This document shows, in pieces, positions 34,565 through 42,908 of a stretch of 64,000 nucleotides of DNA (the first letter of the stretch is position 1; each line of letters opens with the position of its first letter). The notes under the pieces were generated by a model. It worked only from the letters and a program-made list of their open reading frames with translations. It made no database searches and had not been told where the DNA came from. Origin of the DNA: Paenisporosarcina sp. OV554 (GTDB lineage: Bacteria > Bacillota > Bacilli > Bacillales_A > Planococcaceae); assembly GCF_003058165.1 (NCBI RefSeq), contig NZ_QBUC01000001.1, positions 186,001 through 250,000 on the forward strand, read 5' to 3'. The position numbers were made by a program, and so were the translations under genes.

Positions 34565-37148
34565 ATCGCCTATTTGGCTCCTGTTATTGCTTCTTCCAGC
34601 AGTTTATTTTACATATGCTTGGTGGAAAAATCACAAACACTATACACGTGAACACACCTTTATATTTACAATTCGCGTAATAGCAGTGAGTTTACTAATC
34701 ATTGCTATGGCAATGCCAACACTCTTATTGCCTATAAAAGAAGAGCAAATATTATTTGTAGTGGATCGGTCAGCCTCTACAGATGGTACTGAACAACAGT
34801 CAACAGAGTTTCTCGTCCAAGCACTCTCTGAAAAGAAAAAACACCAAGCGGTTGGCTTATATTCATTTGATGAGAAATTTCAAACACAAGTACCCTTATC
34901 ATTAGGCACAAAAGATGTTCCAGAGTTCAACGGATCTGAAAATAAGAGTTTGACAAATATTGCTGAAAGTATTCAGCTTGCAAGTAACTTAGCGAATCAG
35001 CAAAAAGCAACGCGTATTGTTTTGTTGACAGATGGATTAGAAAATAGTGGCTCCGTATCCGATCAACTGTCACGAATGACTGGCAGTCATGTTGAAATAG
35101 ATACGTACTTATTAAATCGCCCTCAATCAGACGACGTAGCCGTTACGAGTTTCGAAACACCTCCATTAGCTTTTGAGGGGGAACAGCAACAACTAATCGT
35201 GCAAGTGGAGTCAACAAAAGCTGTAACAGGGGAACTAATTCTTTCCCAGAACGATCAATTCTTGTCAAAACAACAAGTACAAATAGAACCGGGGAACAAT
35301 ACATTCACACTTCGCCATGCATCAACAGGGGAAGGTCTGTTAAAGTACCAAGTTCAATTAAATATCACAGGTGATGCATTACTTGAAAACAACCAATTAA
35401 CGAGTGTAACGATGGTGGAAAGTGCACCAAAATTATTGGTTGTAAGTAGTGATAAATTACCGTCACCTATCCCGACGTATATTGATCAAGATGTGGTAAA
35501 GACGGATGAGATTTCAGCTTCAGAGTTACCATTTGACTTGTCGAATTACTTAGGATACGATGCCATTATTTTTGATAACGTTCCTGGCTACCAGGTTGGT
35601 GAAGCTAAAATGACGGTTATTGAACAAGCCGTTAAAAACTTTGGTGTTGGGTTTATGATGGTGGGTGGAGATAATAGTTATGGCTTGGGTGGATATTTTA
35701 AAACTCCTATTGAAAAGCTGCTCCCCGTCGAAATGGAAGTGAAAGGTAAACAACAATTACCATCACTTGGCCTCATCATTGTGATGGACCGTTCAGGGAG
35801 TATGAGTGGCAATAAATTTGAACTAGCAAAAGAAGCTGCAGCTCGTTCAGTTGAGTTATTAAGAGAAGACGATACTCTTGGCTTTATTGCGTTTGACGAT
35901 AAACCGTGGGAGATTATCGAAGCCAAGACATTAACGAATAAAGAAAAAGCATTAGAAAAAATATTATCAGTGTCAGTGGGTGGAGGAACTGAAATCTATC
36001 CTGGGCTAGATCTTGCTTACGACAGATTGAGCGATTTAAAGTTGCAAAGGAAACATATCATTCTATTAACAGATGGGCAATCAGCTACTCAAAATGAGTA
36101 TGAAGAACTAATTACAGAAGGTTTAGCTAACAATATAACCTTATCTACCGTTGCGATAGGTCAAGATTCTGATCGAAATCTCCTTGAACAGCTTGCACAG
36201 TTCGGAACGGGACGGTTTTATGACGTTATGGATGAAAGTACCATACCTGCAATTTTGTCTAGAGAAACTGTCATGATTTCGAGAACCTATATTGAAGATA
36301 ATCCTTTTTATCCAACCATAAGTGGAGATCCTGCATGGACGAGCTTATTTGAGGAAGGGGTTCCTCAGTTCAATGCGTATATTGCCACGACTGCCAAGCA
36401 AACTTCTACCGTAATTGCTGAAAGCACCAAAGAAGATCCCGTAATTGCTGAATGGATGTATGGACTAGGAAGAACCATTGCATACACGTCTGATTCTACT
36501 GGTGCATGGAGTGGGGATTTTGCACGTTTCAATCAATGGGGGAATTTTTGGAACACCGCAGTTTCTAGATTACTACCTTCATATAGTGAAGTACCATTCG
36601 ATATTCGGAAGTCCGAAGATGGCTCTTATACGGTCTCTGACTCATCAGGACAGTCATCATTTTTAGACATTGTTGCGGTAAATGAAGCGGGAGAGGAAAT
36701 AGACAGTTTATCAGAACCAATTGCTCCTGGGAAAAGTAGAGTTTCTTTTGAAGCAGATCCTGGTCTCATTTTTTTACGAATATCAAATGAACAAGACAGT
36801 ATGTATCAAGCTGGAATTTCGATTCCCTATAGTGAAGAGTATAAAATTCAGCCACCGAATAAAGGACTCTTGCAAGATATTTCTAACCGTACAGGTGGTC
36901 AAGTAGTAACAACAGCTGTACAGGCTATGCGAGATATAGACTTCGAAAGCTCAGAGAGTAAAAGCATTCAATTATGGCTGGTATTAGTTGCTATGTTGTT
37001 ATTTTTTGTAGATATTACATTAAGACGATTTGGATGGGGAATGCTTTCACGATTGCCACAAGGGTTGAAACGTGAAAAACCAGAATCACTTGCAACTCAA
37101 CATGATACAAATGTGTCTCAACTATTAAAAGGGAAAAAGAAGAGATGA
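34548..37148 (+). CDS. Membrane protein with VWA / amidotransferase-like / VWA domains
   Basis: 866 aa from GTG 34548 (GGGAGGTG about 10 nt upstream). The frame is open to TTG 34524, which precedes that site. N-terminal helices at about 7-27 and 44-64. First VWA at about 66 (ILFVVDRSAST). An amidotransferase-like segment near 340-395 (GYDAIIFDNVPGYQ, MMVGGDNSYGLGGYF) has no catalytic Cys. The second VWA at about 407 has a perfect MIDAS (MDRSGSMSG). C-terminal helix at about 807-825, then a basic tail. It is the last gene of the operon. Architecture known in VWA-GATase proteins; role unknown. Confidence 0.85.
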   Translation: MGFRIESPIWLLLLLLPAVYFTYAWWKNHKHYTREHTFIFTIRVIAVSLLIIAMAMPTLLLPIKEEQILFVVDRSASTDGTEQQSTEFLVQALSEKKKHQAVGLYSFDEKFQTQVPLSLGTKDVPEFNGSENKSLTNIAESIQLASNLANQQKATRIVLLTDGLENSGSVSDQLSRMTGSHVEIDTYLLNRPQSDDVAVTSFETPPLAFEGEQQQLIVQVESTKAVTGELILSQNDQFLSKQQVQIEPGNNTFTLRHASTGEGLLKYQVQLNITGDALLENNQLTSVTMVESAPKLLVVSSDKLPSPIPTYIDQDVVKTDEISASELPFDLSNYLGYDAIIFDNVPGYQVGEAKMTVIEQAVKNFGVGFMMVGGDNSYGLGGYFKTPIEKLLPVEMEVKGKQQLPSLGLIIVMDRSGSMSGNKFELAKEAAARSVELLREDDTLGFIAFDDKPWEIIEAKTLTNKEKALEKILSVSVGGGTEIYPGLDLAYDRLSDLKLQRKHIILLTDGQSATQNEYEELITEGLANNITLSTVAIGQDSDRNLLEQLAQFGTGRFYDVMDESTIPAILSRETVMISRTYIEDNPFYPTISGDPAWTSLFEEGVPQFNAYIATTAKQTSTVIAESTKEDPVIAEWMYGLGRTIAYTSDSTGAWSGDFARFNQWGNFWNTAVSRLLPSYSEVPFDIRKSEDGSYTVSDSSGQSSFLDIVAVNEAGEEIDSLSEPIAPGKSRVSFEADPGLIFLRISNEQDSMYQAGISIPYSEEYKIQPPNKGLLQDISNRTGGQVVTTAVQAMRDIDFESSESKSIQLWLVLVAMLLFFVDITLRRFGWGMLSRLPQGLKREKPESLATQHDTNVSQLLKGKKKR

Positions 37149-37195
37149 AATAAACAACAAGATCATTCGGTACTATGCGCAAAACAAGAGGTGAA

Positions 37196-37240
37196 AAAAG
37201 GTTGTTCCAGAAGTGTTAAACTTCTTGGAACAACCTTTTA
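37196..37240. terminator. Bidirectional rho-independent terminator
   Basis: AAAAGGTTGTTCCAGAAG, loop TGTTAAA, CTTCTTGGAACAACCTTTT. Long stem between the 12-kb operon and the convergent MFS gene. Confidence 0.9.
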
Positions 37241-38422
37241 TAGTGGAATGACGACTGTTGATTTCTTATAAGAAATTGAGGCAATAAAGAAACAAATTAC
37301 TAATATTAATGTACCTGCCATATAAGGGAAACTCATATTGATATCAAATAGTATCCCAGCAAGGGCAGGGCCAATCATATTTCCTAAACTCATATAAGCA
37401 TTGTTCATTCCAGCGGCAAATCCTTGCTCATTTCCAGCCTGTTTAGAAATCAATGTATTAACTGCCGGTCTTAGTAAAGAAGCTGCTGTAAAGAACACGC
37501 TGGACACGATTAAGATCGGCCAGAATCCATCTACGAAAAGAACTGAAATCATGGCAAGTGCAGAAACGAGTAGGTTCACAAGAATCACTTTAATTTCCCC
37601 AAAACGGTTAAACAGCTTATTAATGACAAACGTCTGAACAATCACACCGACAAAACCACCCACTGTTATTAAGGCTGCAATTTCGCCTGGGGTAAACCCA
37701 TACTTTTTATCAACATATAAAGCGATGGTAGCTTGGAAATTGGCAAGACCAAACGAAAAAACAAGGACGACGATTAACATAACAAAGTATGGTGTTTTCG
37801 TTGAACGTTTCATTTGTTTGATGATGTTTTCACGTTTAACGATTAGATCAGTTTTCACAACAGTTGGCTTAGTCTTTGGAAGAACAACCATTGAAATCGT
37901 TGCAGCAATTAGAGCTGCGGCGGTTGCAACGTAAAAAGGAAAATGGATGCTTACTTCTGCTAAAAATCCTCCAATAGCAGGTCCAATCATAAAACCAAGA
38001 GACATGGATGCGCCAAGCAATCCCAACCCTTTACCACGTTCTTCTTCAGTTGTAATATCAGCTACGAATGCCATCATAGGAGGGACGATAAAGGCCGATC
38101 CGACCCCACTAAAGAATCGTGCTAAAAATAAAATCCATAATTCTGATGCAGCACCGAACATCAACTGAGATAAACCGAAAATGATTAGACCTACAATAAT
38201 CAGATACTTCCGACCAAATTTATCTGACAAGTCGCCAGCTAAAGGTGAAAAAAGAAATTGAGCAAAAGCAAACATGGCGATTAAGAACCCAAGAGCTTGA
38301 CCAGCTACCCCAAACGTATCTAAATATGCAGGCATAATCGGAATAATTAATCCGATTCCTGACATAGCAATAAACATATTAAACATTAGTACATATAGCG
38401 CAAAGCGATTAGATTTACTCAC
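37238..38422 (-). CDS. NorA/Bmr-like multidrug efflux MFS transporter
   Basis: 394 aa, twelve hydrophobic helices. DHA1 signatures: MSGIGLIIPIMPAYLD, motif A GDLSDKFGRKYLIIVG, motif C-type ASMSLGFMIGPAIGGFLAEV, and RFFSGVGSAFIVPPMMAFVADIT. This pattern is that of NorA and Bmr, proton-driven exporters of hydrophobic cations and quinolones. Substrate range cannot be read from sequence. Transcribed alone; a terminator-like hairpin lies upstream (38497-38522). Confidence 0.85.
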   Translation of the reverse strand: MSKSNRFALYVLMFNMFIAMSGIGLIIPIMPAYLDTFGVAGQALGFLIAMFAFAQFLFSPLAGDLSDKFGRKYLIIVGLIIFGLSQLMFGAASELWILFLARFFSGVGSAFIVPPMMAFVADITTEEERGKGLGLLGASMSLGFMIGPAIGGFLAEVSIHFPFYVATAAALIAATISMVVLPKTKPTVVKTDLIVKRENIIKQMKRSTKTPYFVMLIVVLVFSFGLANFQATIALYVDKKYGFTPGEIAALITVGGFVGVIVQTFVINKLFNRFGEIKVILVNLLVSALAMISVLFVDGFWPILIVSSVFFTAASLLRPAVNTLISKQAGNEQGFAAGMNNAYMSLGNMIGPALAGILFDINMSFPYMAGTLILVICFFIASISYKKSTVVIPL

Positions 38423-38496
38423 TATATTACAACCTACTTTCTATTAGAAAATGTTTCGAGTCTCTAAAATTTTAACACAAAACAAAAAAAACGCTA

Positions 38497-38522
38497 ATAA
38501 AAAACCTAACAAGTCTGTTAGG
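38497..38522 (-). terminator. Rho-independent terminator after the pot operon
   Basis: On the minus strand CCTAACA, loop GACT, TGTTAGG then T6. It lies between potD plus its repeat array and the MFS gene, so it probably ends pot transcription. Confidence 0.65.
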
Positions 38523-38610
38523 CAAGTTTCAGTATTCTAGAAGATGCTATTAGTTTAATGAAGTATGATTTAGTTTTTACTAGGTCCTCAAGATTGATGG
38601 ATTTCCATTT

Positions 38611-38876
38611 GTCGAGCTAGAGTAGGCTACTACGCTTTTCTTTATGTCTAGCTTCAAGCACCAACTCGCGGGCTTTATGGGGTCAGAAAGGCGAATCTTC
38701 GCCTTTCATTCTTCCAGCGCCGGCGTCGAGCTAAAGTGGTGCTTTCAGCTTTTCTTTATGTCTAGCTCCGTAGCCCAGCTCACCTCCGCTTCAAGCCCTC
38801 ATTCGAAAACGCGTTTTCGATTCGGTCTTTCCACCGTCGGAGTCGAGCTAGAGTAGGCTACTACGCTTTTCTTTAT
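38611..38876. repeat. Clustered palindromic repeats downstream of potD
   Basis: Three units start GTCGAGCTA: 38611-38651, 38725-38767 and 38842-38876. The first and third are identical over 35 bp (GTCGAGCTAGAGTAGGCTAC then TACGCTTTTCTTTAT). The first and second continue GTCTAGCT. Between them lie hairpins GAAAGGCGAA/TTCGCCTTTC (38685-38706) and the perfect palindrome TCGAAAACGCGTTTTCGA (38803-38820). The third unit overlaps the potD stop codon. Similar GTCTAGCT...GCTTTTCTTT repeats are familiar intergenic elements in Bacillales. Confidence 0.85.
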
Positions 38877-39946
38877 TGAGCGTCCATTTTAAATTCTAGA
38901 AATAGCTCATTATATTTCCCTAGAGTTTCAACACCTAAATTTTTATAAACTTCTAAGCGTTCACGCATTTCTTCTGTCGGGTAGAAACGTTCATCTCCAG
39001 TTACTTTCGGGTCCATTAATTTAATGGCTTGTTCATTTGGCGTCGAGTACCCAACATAATCTGCATTTTGTGCAGCGATTTTTGGGTCTAACATAAAGTT
39101 AATAAATTGATGTGCGCCTTCAACGTTCGCAGCGGTTTTCGGGATGATCATATTATCGAACCATAAGTTTGAACCTTCTTTAGGTACAGCGTAGTCTATA
39201 TCTTCATTGACATACATAATGTCAGCTGCTTGACCTGACCAGACAAGTGCTACAGCTGATTCACCACGGCGCATTGTTTCCACGATTTCATCCCCAATAA
39301 TGGCTTTAATATTAGGAGACAAGGTTTTTAGTTTATCGGTAGCTTCTTGAAGTTGTCCTTCATCCTTTGTATTGAGTGAATATCCGAGTGTATTTAACCC
39401 CATACCCATGACTTCTCGAGCACCATCAACTAAAATTACTTCTTGTTTTAGGGAAGGGTCCCATAAATCCTCCCAACTTTCGAAAGTTTGACCATCTAGT
39501 AAACTCGGATTAAAGGCAATTCCTACAGTTCCCCAGAAATAAGGAATGGAATATTTGTTTCCAGGATCGAAAGGTAAGTCTAAAAAGTAAGGATCTATGT
39601 TTGTTAAATTCGGAATTTTACTGTGGTCAATCGGAATAAGCAAATCATTTTTTTTCATTTTTTCAATTGCATATTCAGAAGGCATCGCAACATCATAAGA
39701 CGTTCCACCATTTTCGATTTTCGTCATCATGGCTTCATTGGAATCGAACGTTTCGTAGATTACGGTTATTCCTGTTTCTTTCTCAAATTGCTTTATTGAT
39801 TCAGGATCAATATATTCACCCCAGTTATACACACTAATGGAGTCGTTACCGGATCGTCCAGAGGTTTTGTCTAACTGGAAATTGATGATAAATAACACTA
39901 AACTAACAACCAAGATTGCAACAACAGCTTGAATGATATCTTTCAT
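38873..39946 (-). CDS. potD: Spermidine/putrescine-binding protein PotD
   Basis: 357 aa, ABC solute-binding protein. SVYNWGEYIDPESIKQFEKETG is the classic PotD/PotF start of the mature domain; later come YDVAMPSEYAIEKM, VPKEGSNLWFDNMIIPKTA and YNELFLEFKMDAQ. It binds polyamines outside the membrane for PotABC. The N-terminus has a hydrophobic helix (about 5-22) but no lipobox Cys, so it appears anchored by an uncleaved helix. It overlaps potC by ATGA. Confidence 0.92.
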   Translation of the reverse strand: MKDIIQAVVAILVVSLVLFIINFQLDKTSGRSGNDSISVYNWGEYIDPESIKQFEKETGITVIYETFDSNEAMMTKIENGGTSYDVAMPSEYAIEKMKKNDLLIPIDHSKIPNLTNIDPYFLDLPFDPGNKYSIPYFWGTVGIAFNPSLLDGQTFESWEDLWDPSLKQEVILVDGAREVMGMGLNTLGYSLNTKDEGQLQEATDKLKTLSPNIKAIIGDEIVETMRRGESAVALVWSGQAADIMYVNEDIDYAVPKEGSNLWFDNMIIPKTAANVEGAHQFINFMLDPKIAAQNADYVGYSTPNEQAIKLMDPKVTGDERFYPTEEMRERLEVYKNLGVETLGKYNELFLEFKMDAQ

Positions 39947-40746
39947 TTCGGCACCCCATTTCTAAGTGGGTTTTTCGCCCGGTTTGTCACAAAATAGTAC
40001 CCAAGTACTAAAAGTAACGTGAAAATAAATATCAAACCAGACAATGCATTAATGGTTAACGTAATCCCTGCTCTTGCCATTGAATAGATTTCAACTGATA
40101 ATGTCGTAAATCCGTTCCCGGTTACGAAAAAAGTGACGGCAAAATCATCTAACGAATAAGTTAGAGCTAAAAAGAATCCAGCAAAAATACCAGGTTTAAT
40201 ATAAGGAATAATTACCCGAGTTAAGACATCTCGTTTTGACGCACCTAAGTCAAGCGCAGCATCAACGAGTGTACTGCTCATTTCTTGTAATTTAGGTAAT
40301 ACCATGATTACAACAATTGGTACACTGAAGGCGATATGGGAAATCAACACGGAAGCGAAACCTAATTTCACGCCGACCATTGTAAATAATATTAGAAACG
40401 AAGCACCAATGATTACGTCAGGGCTAACAATTAATACATTATTTAATGATAAAAGGGCATTGCGCGACTTGCGTTTTTGTAAATAAACAATCCCGATTGC
40501 ACCTATCACGCCAATTGCAGTAGAAATAAGCGCAGACAATAATGCGATAATAATGGTATTGATTAAAATCATGATAAGTCTTGTATCCTCAAAAACTGCA
40601 GCATAATGCTCAAAAGTAAACGATTCGAAACTAGACATCGTGCCACCGCTATTAAATGAGTAAAAAATCAAGTAAAAGATAGGAGCATACAGAATGACAA
40701 AGACAAGCGTTAAATACAATTTTGAAAATTTACTTGTTGTGTCCAT
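39943..40746 (-). CDS. potC: Spermidine/putrescine ABC permease PotC
   Basis: 267 aa, about six helices. The inner-membrane-component loop EMSSTLVDAALDLGASKRDVLTRVIIPYIKPGI has the EAA motif that contacts the ATPase. SLDDFAVTFFVTGNGFTTLSVEIYSMAR is typical of PotC. It overlaps potB by 17 bp and potD by 4 bp. Confidence 0.93.
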   Translation of the reverse strand: MDTTSKFSKLYLTLVFVILYAPIFYLIFYSFNSGGTMSSFESFTFEHYAAVFEDTRLIMILINTIIIALLSALISTAIGVIGAIGIVYLQKRKSRNALLSLNNVLIVSPDVIIGASFLILFTMVGVKLGFASVLISHIAFSVPIVVIMVLPKLQEMSSTLVDAALDLGASKRDVLTRVIIPYIKPGIFAGFFLALTYSLDDFAVTFFVTGNGFTTLSVEIYSMARAGITLTINALSGLIFIFTLLLVLGYYFVTNRAKNPLRNGVPK

Positions 40747-41554
40747 TTACAAGCTCCCCCTTGTCTTTCTGTCCAGTTAAGATCATGATAATTACCATGA
40801 AAAGAATTAAGAATACGGCAATCGTAGAACCCATTCCCCAGTTTTGAGTAACTAAGAACTGTTGCTCGATTGCAGTTCCTAGCGTTATTACTTTATTGCC
40901 AGCAATTAATCGAGTAATCATAAATAAAGAAAGGGAAGGGATGAAGACTGCTTGGATTCCTGATTTTACTCCGTTGATTGTTAACGGGAATATCACTTTT
41001 GTGAATGTATTCCAAGTTGACGATCCTAAATCACGTGCTGCATCAATTAATGTGGGGTTCATTTTATCAAGCGAATTAAAAATCGGAAGTATCATAAATG
41101 GGATGAAAATATAAACGGATACAAATATGAAACTGAAGTCCGTGTATAAAATTTGTTGTTTTCCAATACCAAACAGTTCCAAGAATTTATTAATTGGACC
41201 GAAAACGCCAAATATGCCGATAAACGCATATGTTTTTAACAATAAGTTAATCCAAGAAGGAATGATAATTAGTAATAACCATAATTGTTTATGCTTTGTT
41301 TTTGTCAGCCAATATGCTGTTGGATATGCAATTAATAGTGTGAAACCTGTAATTATCAATGCATACCAGAAAGAGCTTAAAGTTAATTTTAAATAGACAG
41401 ATGTAAAGAAATTTTGGTAATTCACAAAAGAGAAATTTCCATGTAAGTCGAATAATGAAAAATAACCTACTAAAACAATAGGGGCAACGACAAAAAGTAA
41501 CATCCATACAACATAGGGTATTAAATAAAACGACCGATTTGAATTAGTTTTCAT
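40730..41554 (-). CDS. potB: Spermidine/putrescine ABC permease PotB
   Basis: 274 aa from ATG 41554, with GGAG about 9 nt upstream. The frame is open to 41608, but the extra 18 residues lie inside potA. About six helices; EAA loop [33 protein letters not shown]. Start [19 protein letters not shown] is usual for PotB. It overlaps potA by 11 bp. Confidence 0.92.
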   Translation of the reverse strand: MKTNSNRSFYLIPYVVWMLLFVVAPIVLVGYFSLFDLHGNFSFVNYQNFFTSVYLKLTLSSFWYALIITGFTLLIAYPTAYWLTKTKHKQLWLLLIIIPSWINLLLKTYAFIGIFGVFGPINKFLELFGIGKQQILYTDFSFIFVSVYIFIPFMILPIFNSLDKMNPTLIDAARDLGSSTWNTFTKVIFPLTINGVKSGIQAVFIPSLSLFMITRLIAGNKVITLGTAIEQQFLVTQNWGMGSTIAVFLILFMVIIMILTGQKDKGELVNGHNK

Positions 41555-42650
41555 TTTGTCGTACTCCGTAAGAATCCAAGCGCTTATCAAATTCTTCTTC
41601 TGTTTCATTTAAACGCATAACATGAATCGCTTCTGGGTCAAAATCTAATCCTATTTCCTCTCCAACTGCAGCCCTTTTCGTCGAATGAACGAGCCATTCA
41701 TTGCCGTCTCTATCAAGTGTTGACAATTCAAAATGAACACCTCGGAATAATTGTGTATCCACCTTTACTGTCATTTTTCCTCCATCAACTGCCGTAATTT
41801 CTAAGTCTTCTGGACGAATGACAATATCTACTTTTTCGTTTGGATTTAAGCCTTTATCAGCACATTCAAATTCATTTCCTCCAAATTGAACACGATAATC
41901 GGCAATCATCACACCTGGTACGATATTAGATTCTCCGATAAAATCAGCTACGAAACGGTTAATTGGCTCATCATAAATATCCATTGGCGTGCCACTCTGT
42001 TGAATTACCCCAGTATTCATAACGAAAATTTCATCCGACATTGCTAGTGCTTCTTCTTGGTCATGTGTAACGAAAATGAAGGTCTTTCCAAGTCGTTGTT
42101 GCAACTCACGAAGTTCATATTGCATTTCTGTTCGTAATTTTAGATCAAGCGCAGATAAAGGCTCGTCGAGTAAAATGACTTCCGGATCATTGACAATTGC
42201 ACGTGCAATCGCGACACGTTGTTTTTGCCCACCTGACATTTCTACGATTTCACGATTTTCAAAACCTACTAAATTTACAAACTTAAGAGCTTCTAATACA
42301 CGACGATTAATTTCTTCTTTTTTTAATTTTTTAATGCGTAATCCGAAAGCGATATTTTCAAATACATTTAAATGAGGGAAGAGAGCATAGTCTTGAAAAA
42401 CCGTGTTGACTTGCCGTTCATTCGCTGGCACTTGATTAATTTTTTTTCCATTAAAATAAATTTCACCACTAGTGGGCTCCATAAAACCTGCAATCAAACG
42501 TAAAATGGTCGTTTTCCCACAACCTGATGGACCGAGTAGTGTGTAAAACTTTCCACGTTCTATTTCAAAGCTAACGTTATCTAAGACCGGTGATTTTCCA
42601 TTGTAAGATTTTGTAACATTGTCGAATCGTATGATCGTCTTGTCTGTCAT
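41544..42650 (-). CDS. potA: Spermidine/putrescine ABC ATPase PotA
   Basis: 368 aa from ATG 42650, with GGAGGTC about 6 nt upstream; the upstream 13 in-frame codons are rejected. Walker [10 protein letters not shown] near residue 40, signature [16 protein letters not shown] near 138, Walker [13 protein letters not shown] near 160, switch His VTHDQEEA. C-terminal TOBE domain ([14 protein letters not shown]). It drives polyamine uptake with PotBC and PotD and is the first gene of the operon. Confidence 0.94.
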   Translation of the reverse strand: MTDKTIIRFDNVTKSYNGKSPVLDNVSFEIERGKFYTLLGPSGCGKTTILRLIAGFMEPTSGEIYFNGKKINQVPANERQVNTVFQDYALFPHLNVFENIAFGLRIKKLKKEEINRRVLEALKFVNLVGFENREIVEMSGGQKQRVAIARAIVNDPEVILLDEPLSALDLKLRTEMQYELRELQQRLGKTFIFVTHDQEEALAMSDEIFVMNTGVIQQSGTPMDIYDEPINRFVADFIGESNIVPGVMIADYRVQFGGNEFECADKGLNPNEKVDIVIRPEDLEITAVDGGKMTVKVDTQLFRGVHFELSTLDRDGNEWLVHSTKRAAVGEEIGLDFDPEAIHVMRLNETEEEFDKRLDSYGVRQNEN

Positions 42651-42877
42651 GATTGACCTCCTATGTGATAAAAAAATGTGTAGGCACAACTAAAACTTCT
42701 GAAAGGTCATCATGGTTAGTTGTATATTAATGATGATATGAAATTTTATAATATAAAAATCCACCAATTTGCAAGTTACACCTACTGATTGCTATGTAGC
42801 TAAACTCTTACTTTATATTGAGTTTACTATAAATGACTTTTATTATACAAAAAACTCCAATTTTTTCAAGTGAATTC

Positions 42878-42908
42878 AAAAAAACTTCCCATCCGAGGAT
42901 GAGAAGTT
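42878..42908 (-). terminator. Rho-independent terminator
   Basis: Minus strand AACTTCTCATCC, loop TC, GGATGGGAAGTT then T5, with one G-U pair. It ends the CorA-like gene. Confidence 0.8.

Noticed and set aside
25271-37148. MoxR-VWA operon as an anti-phage (MoxR-vWA ternary) system
   Set aside because: Those systems usually add a cytosolic effector; here the partners are membrane and exported proteins plus an ABC transporter, which fits envelope work better.
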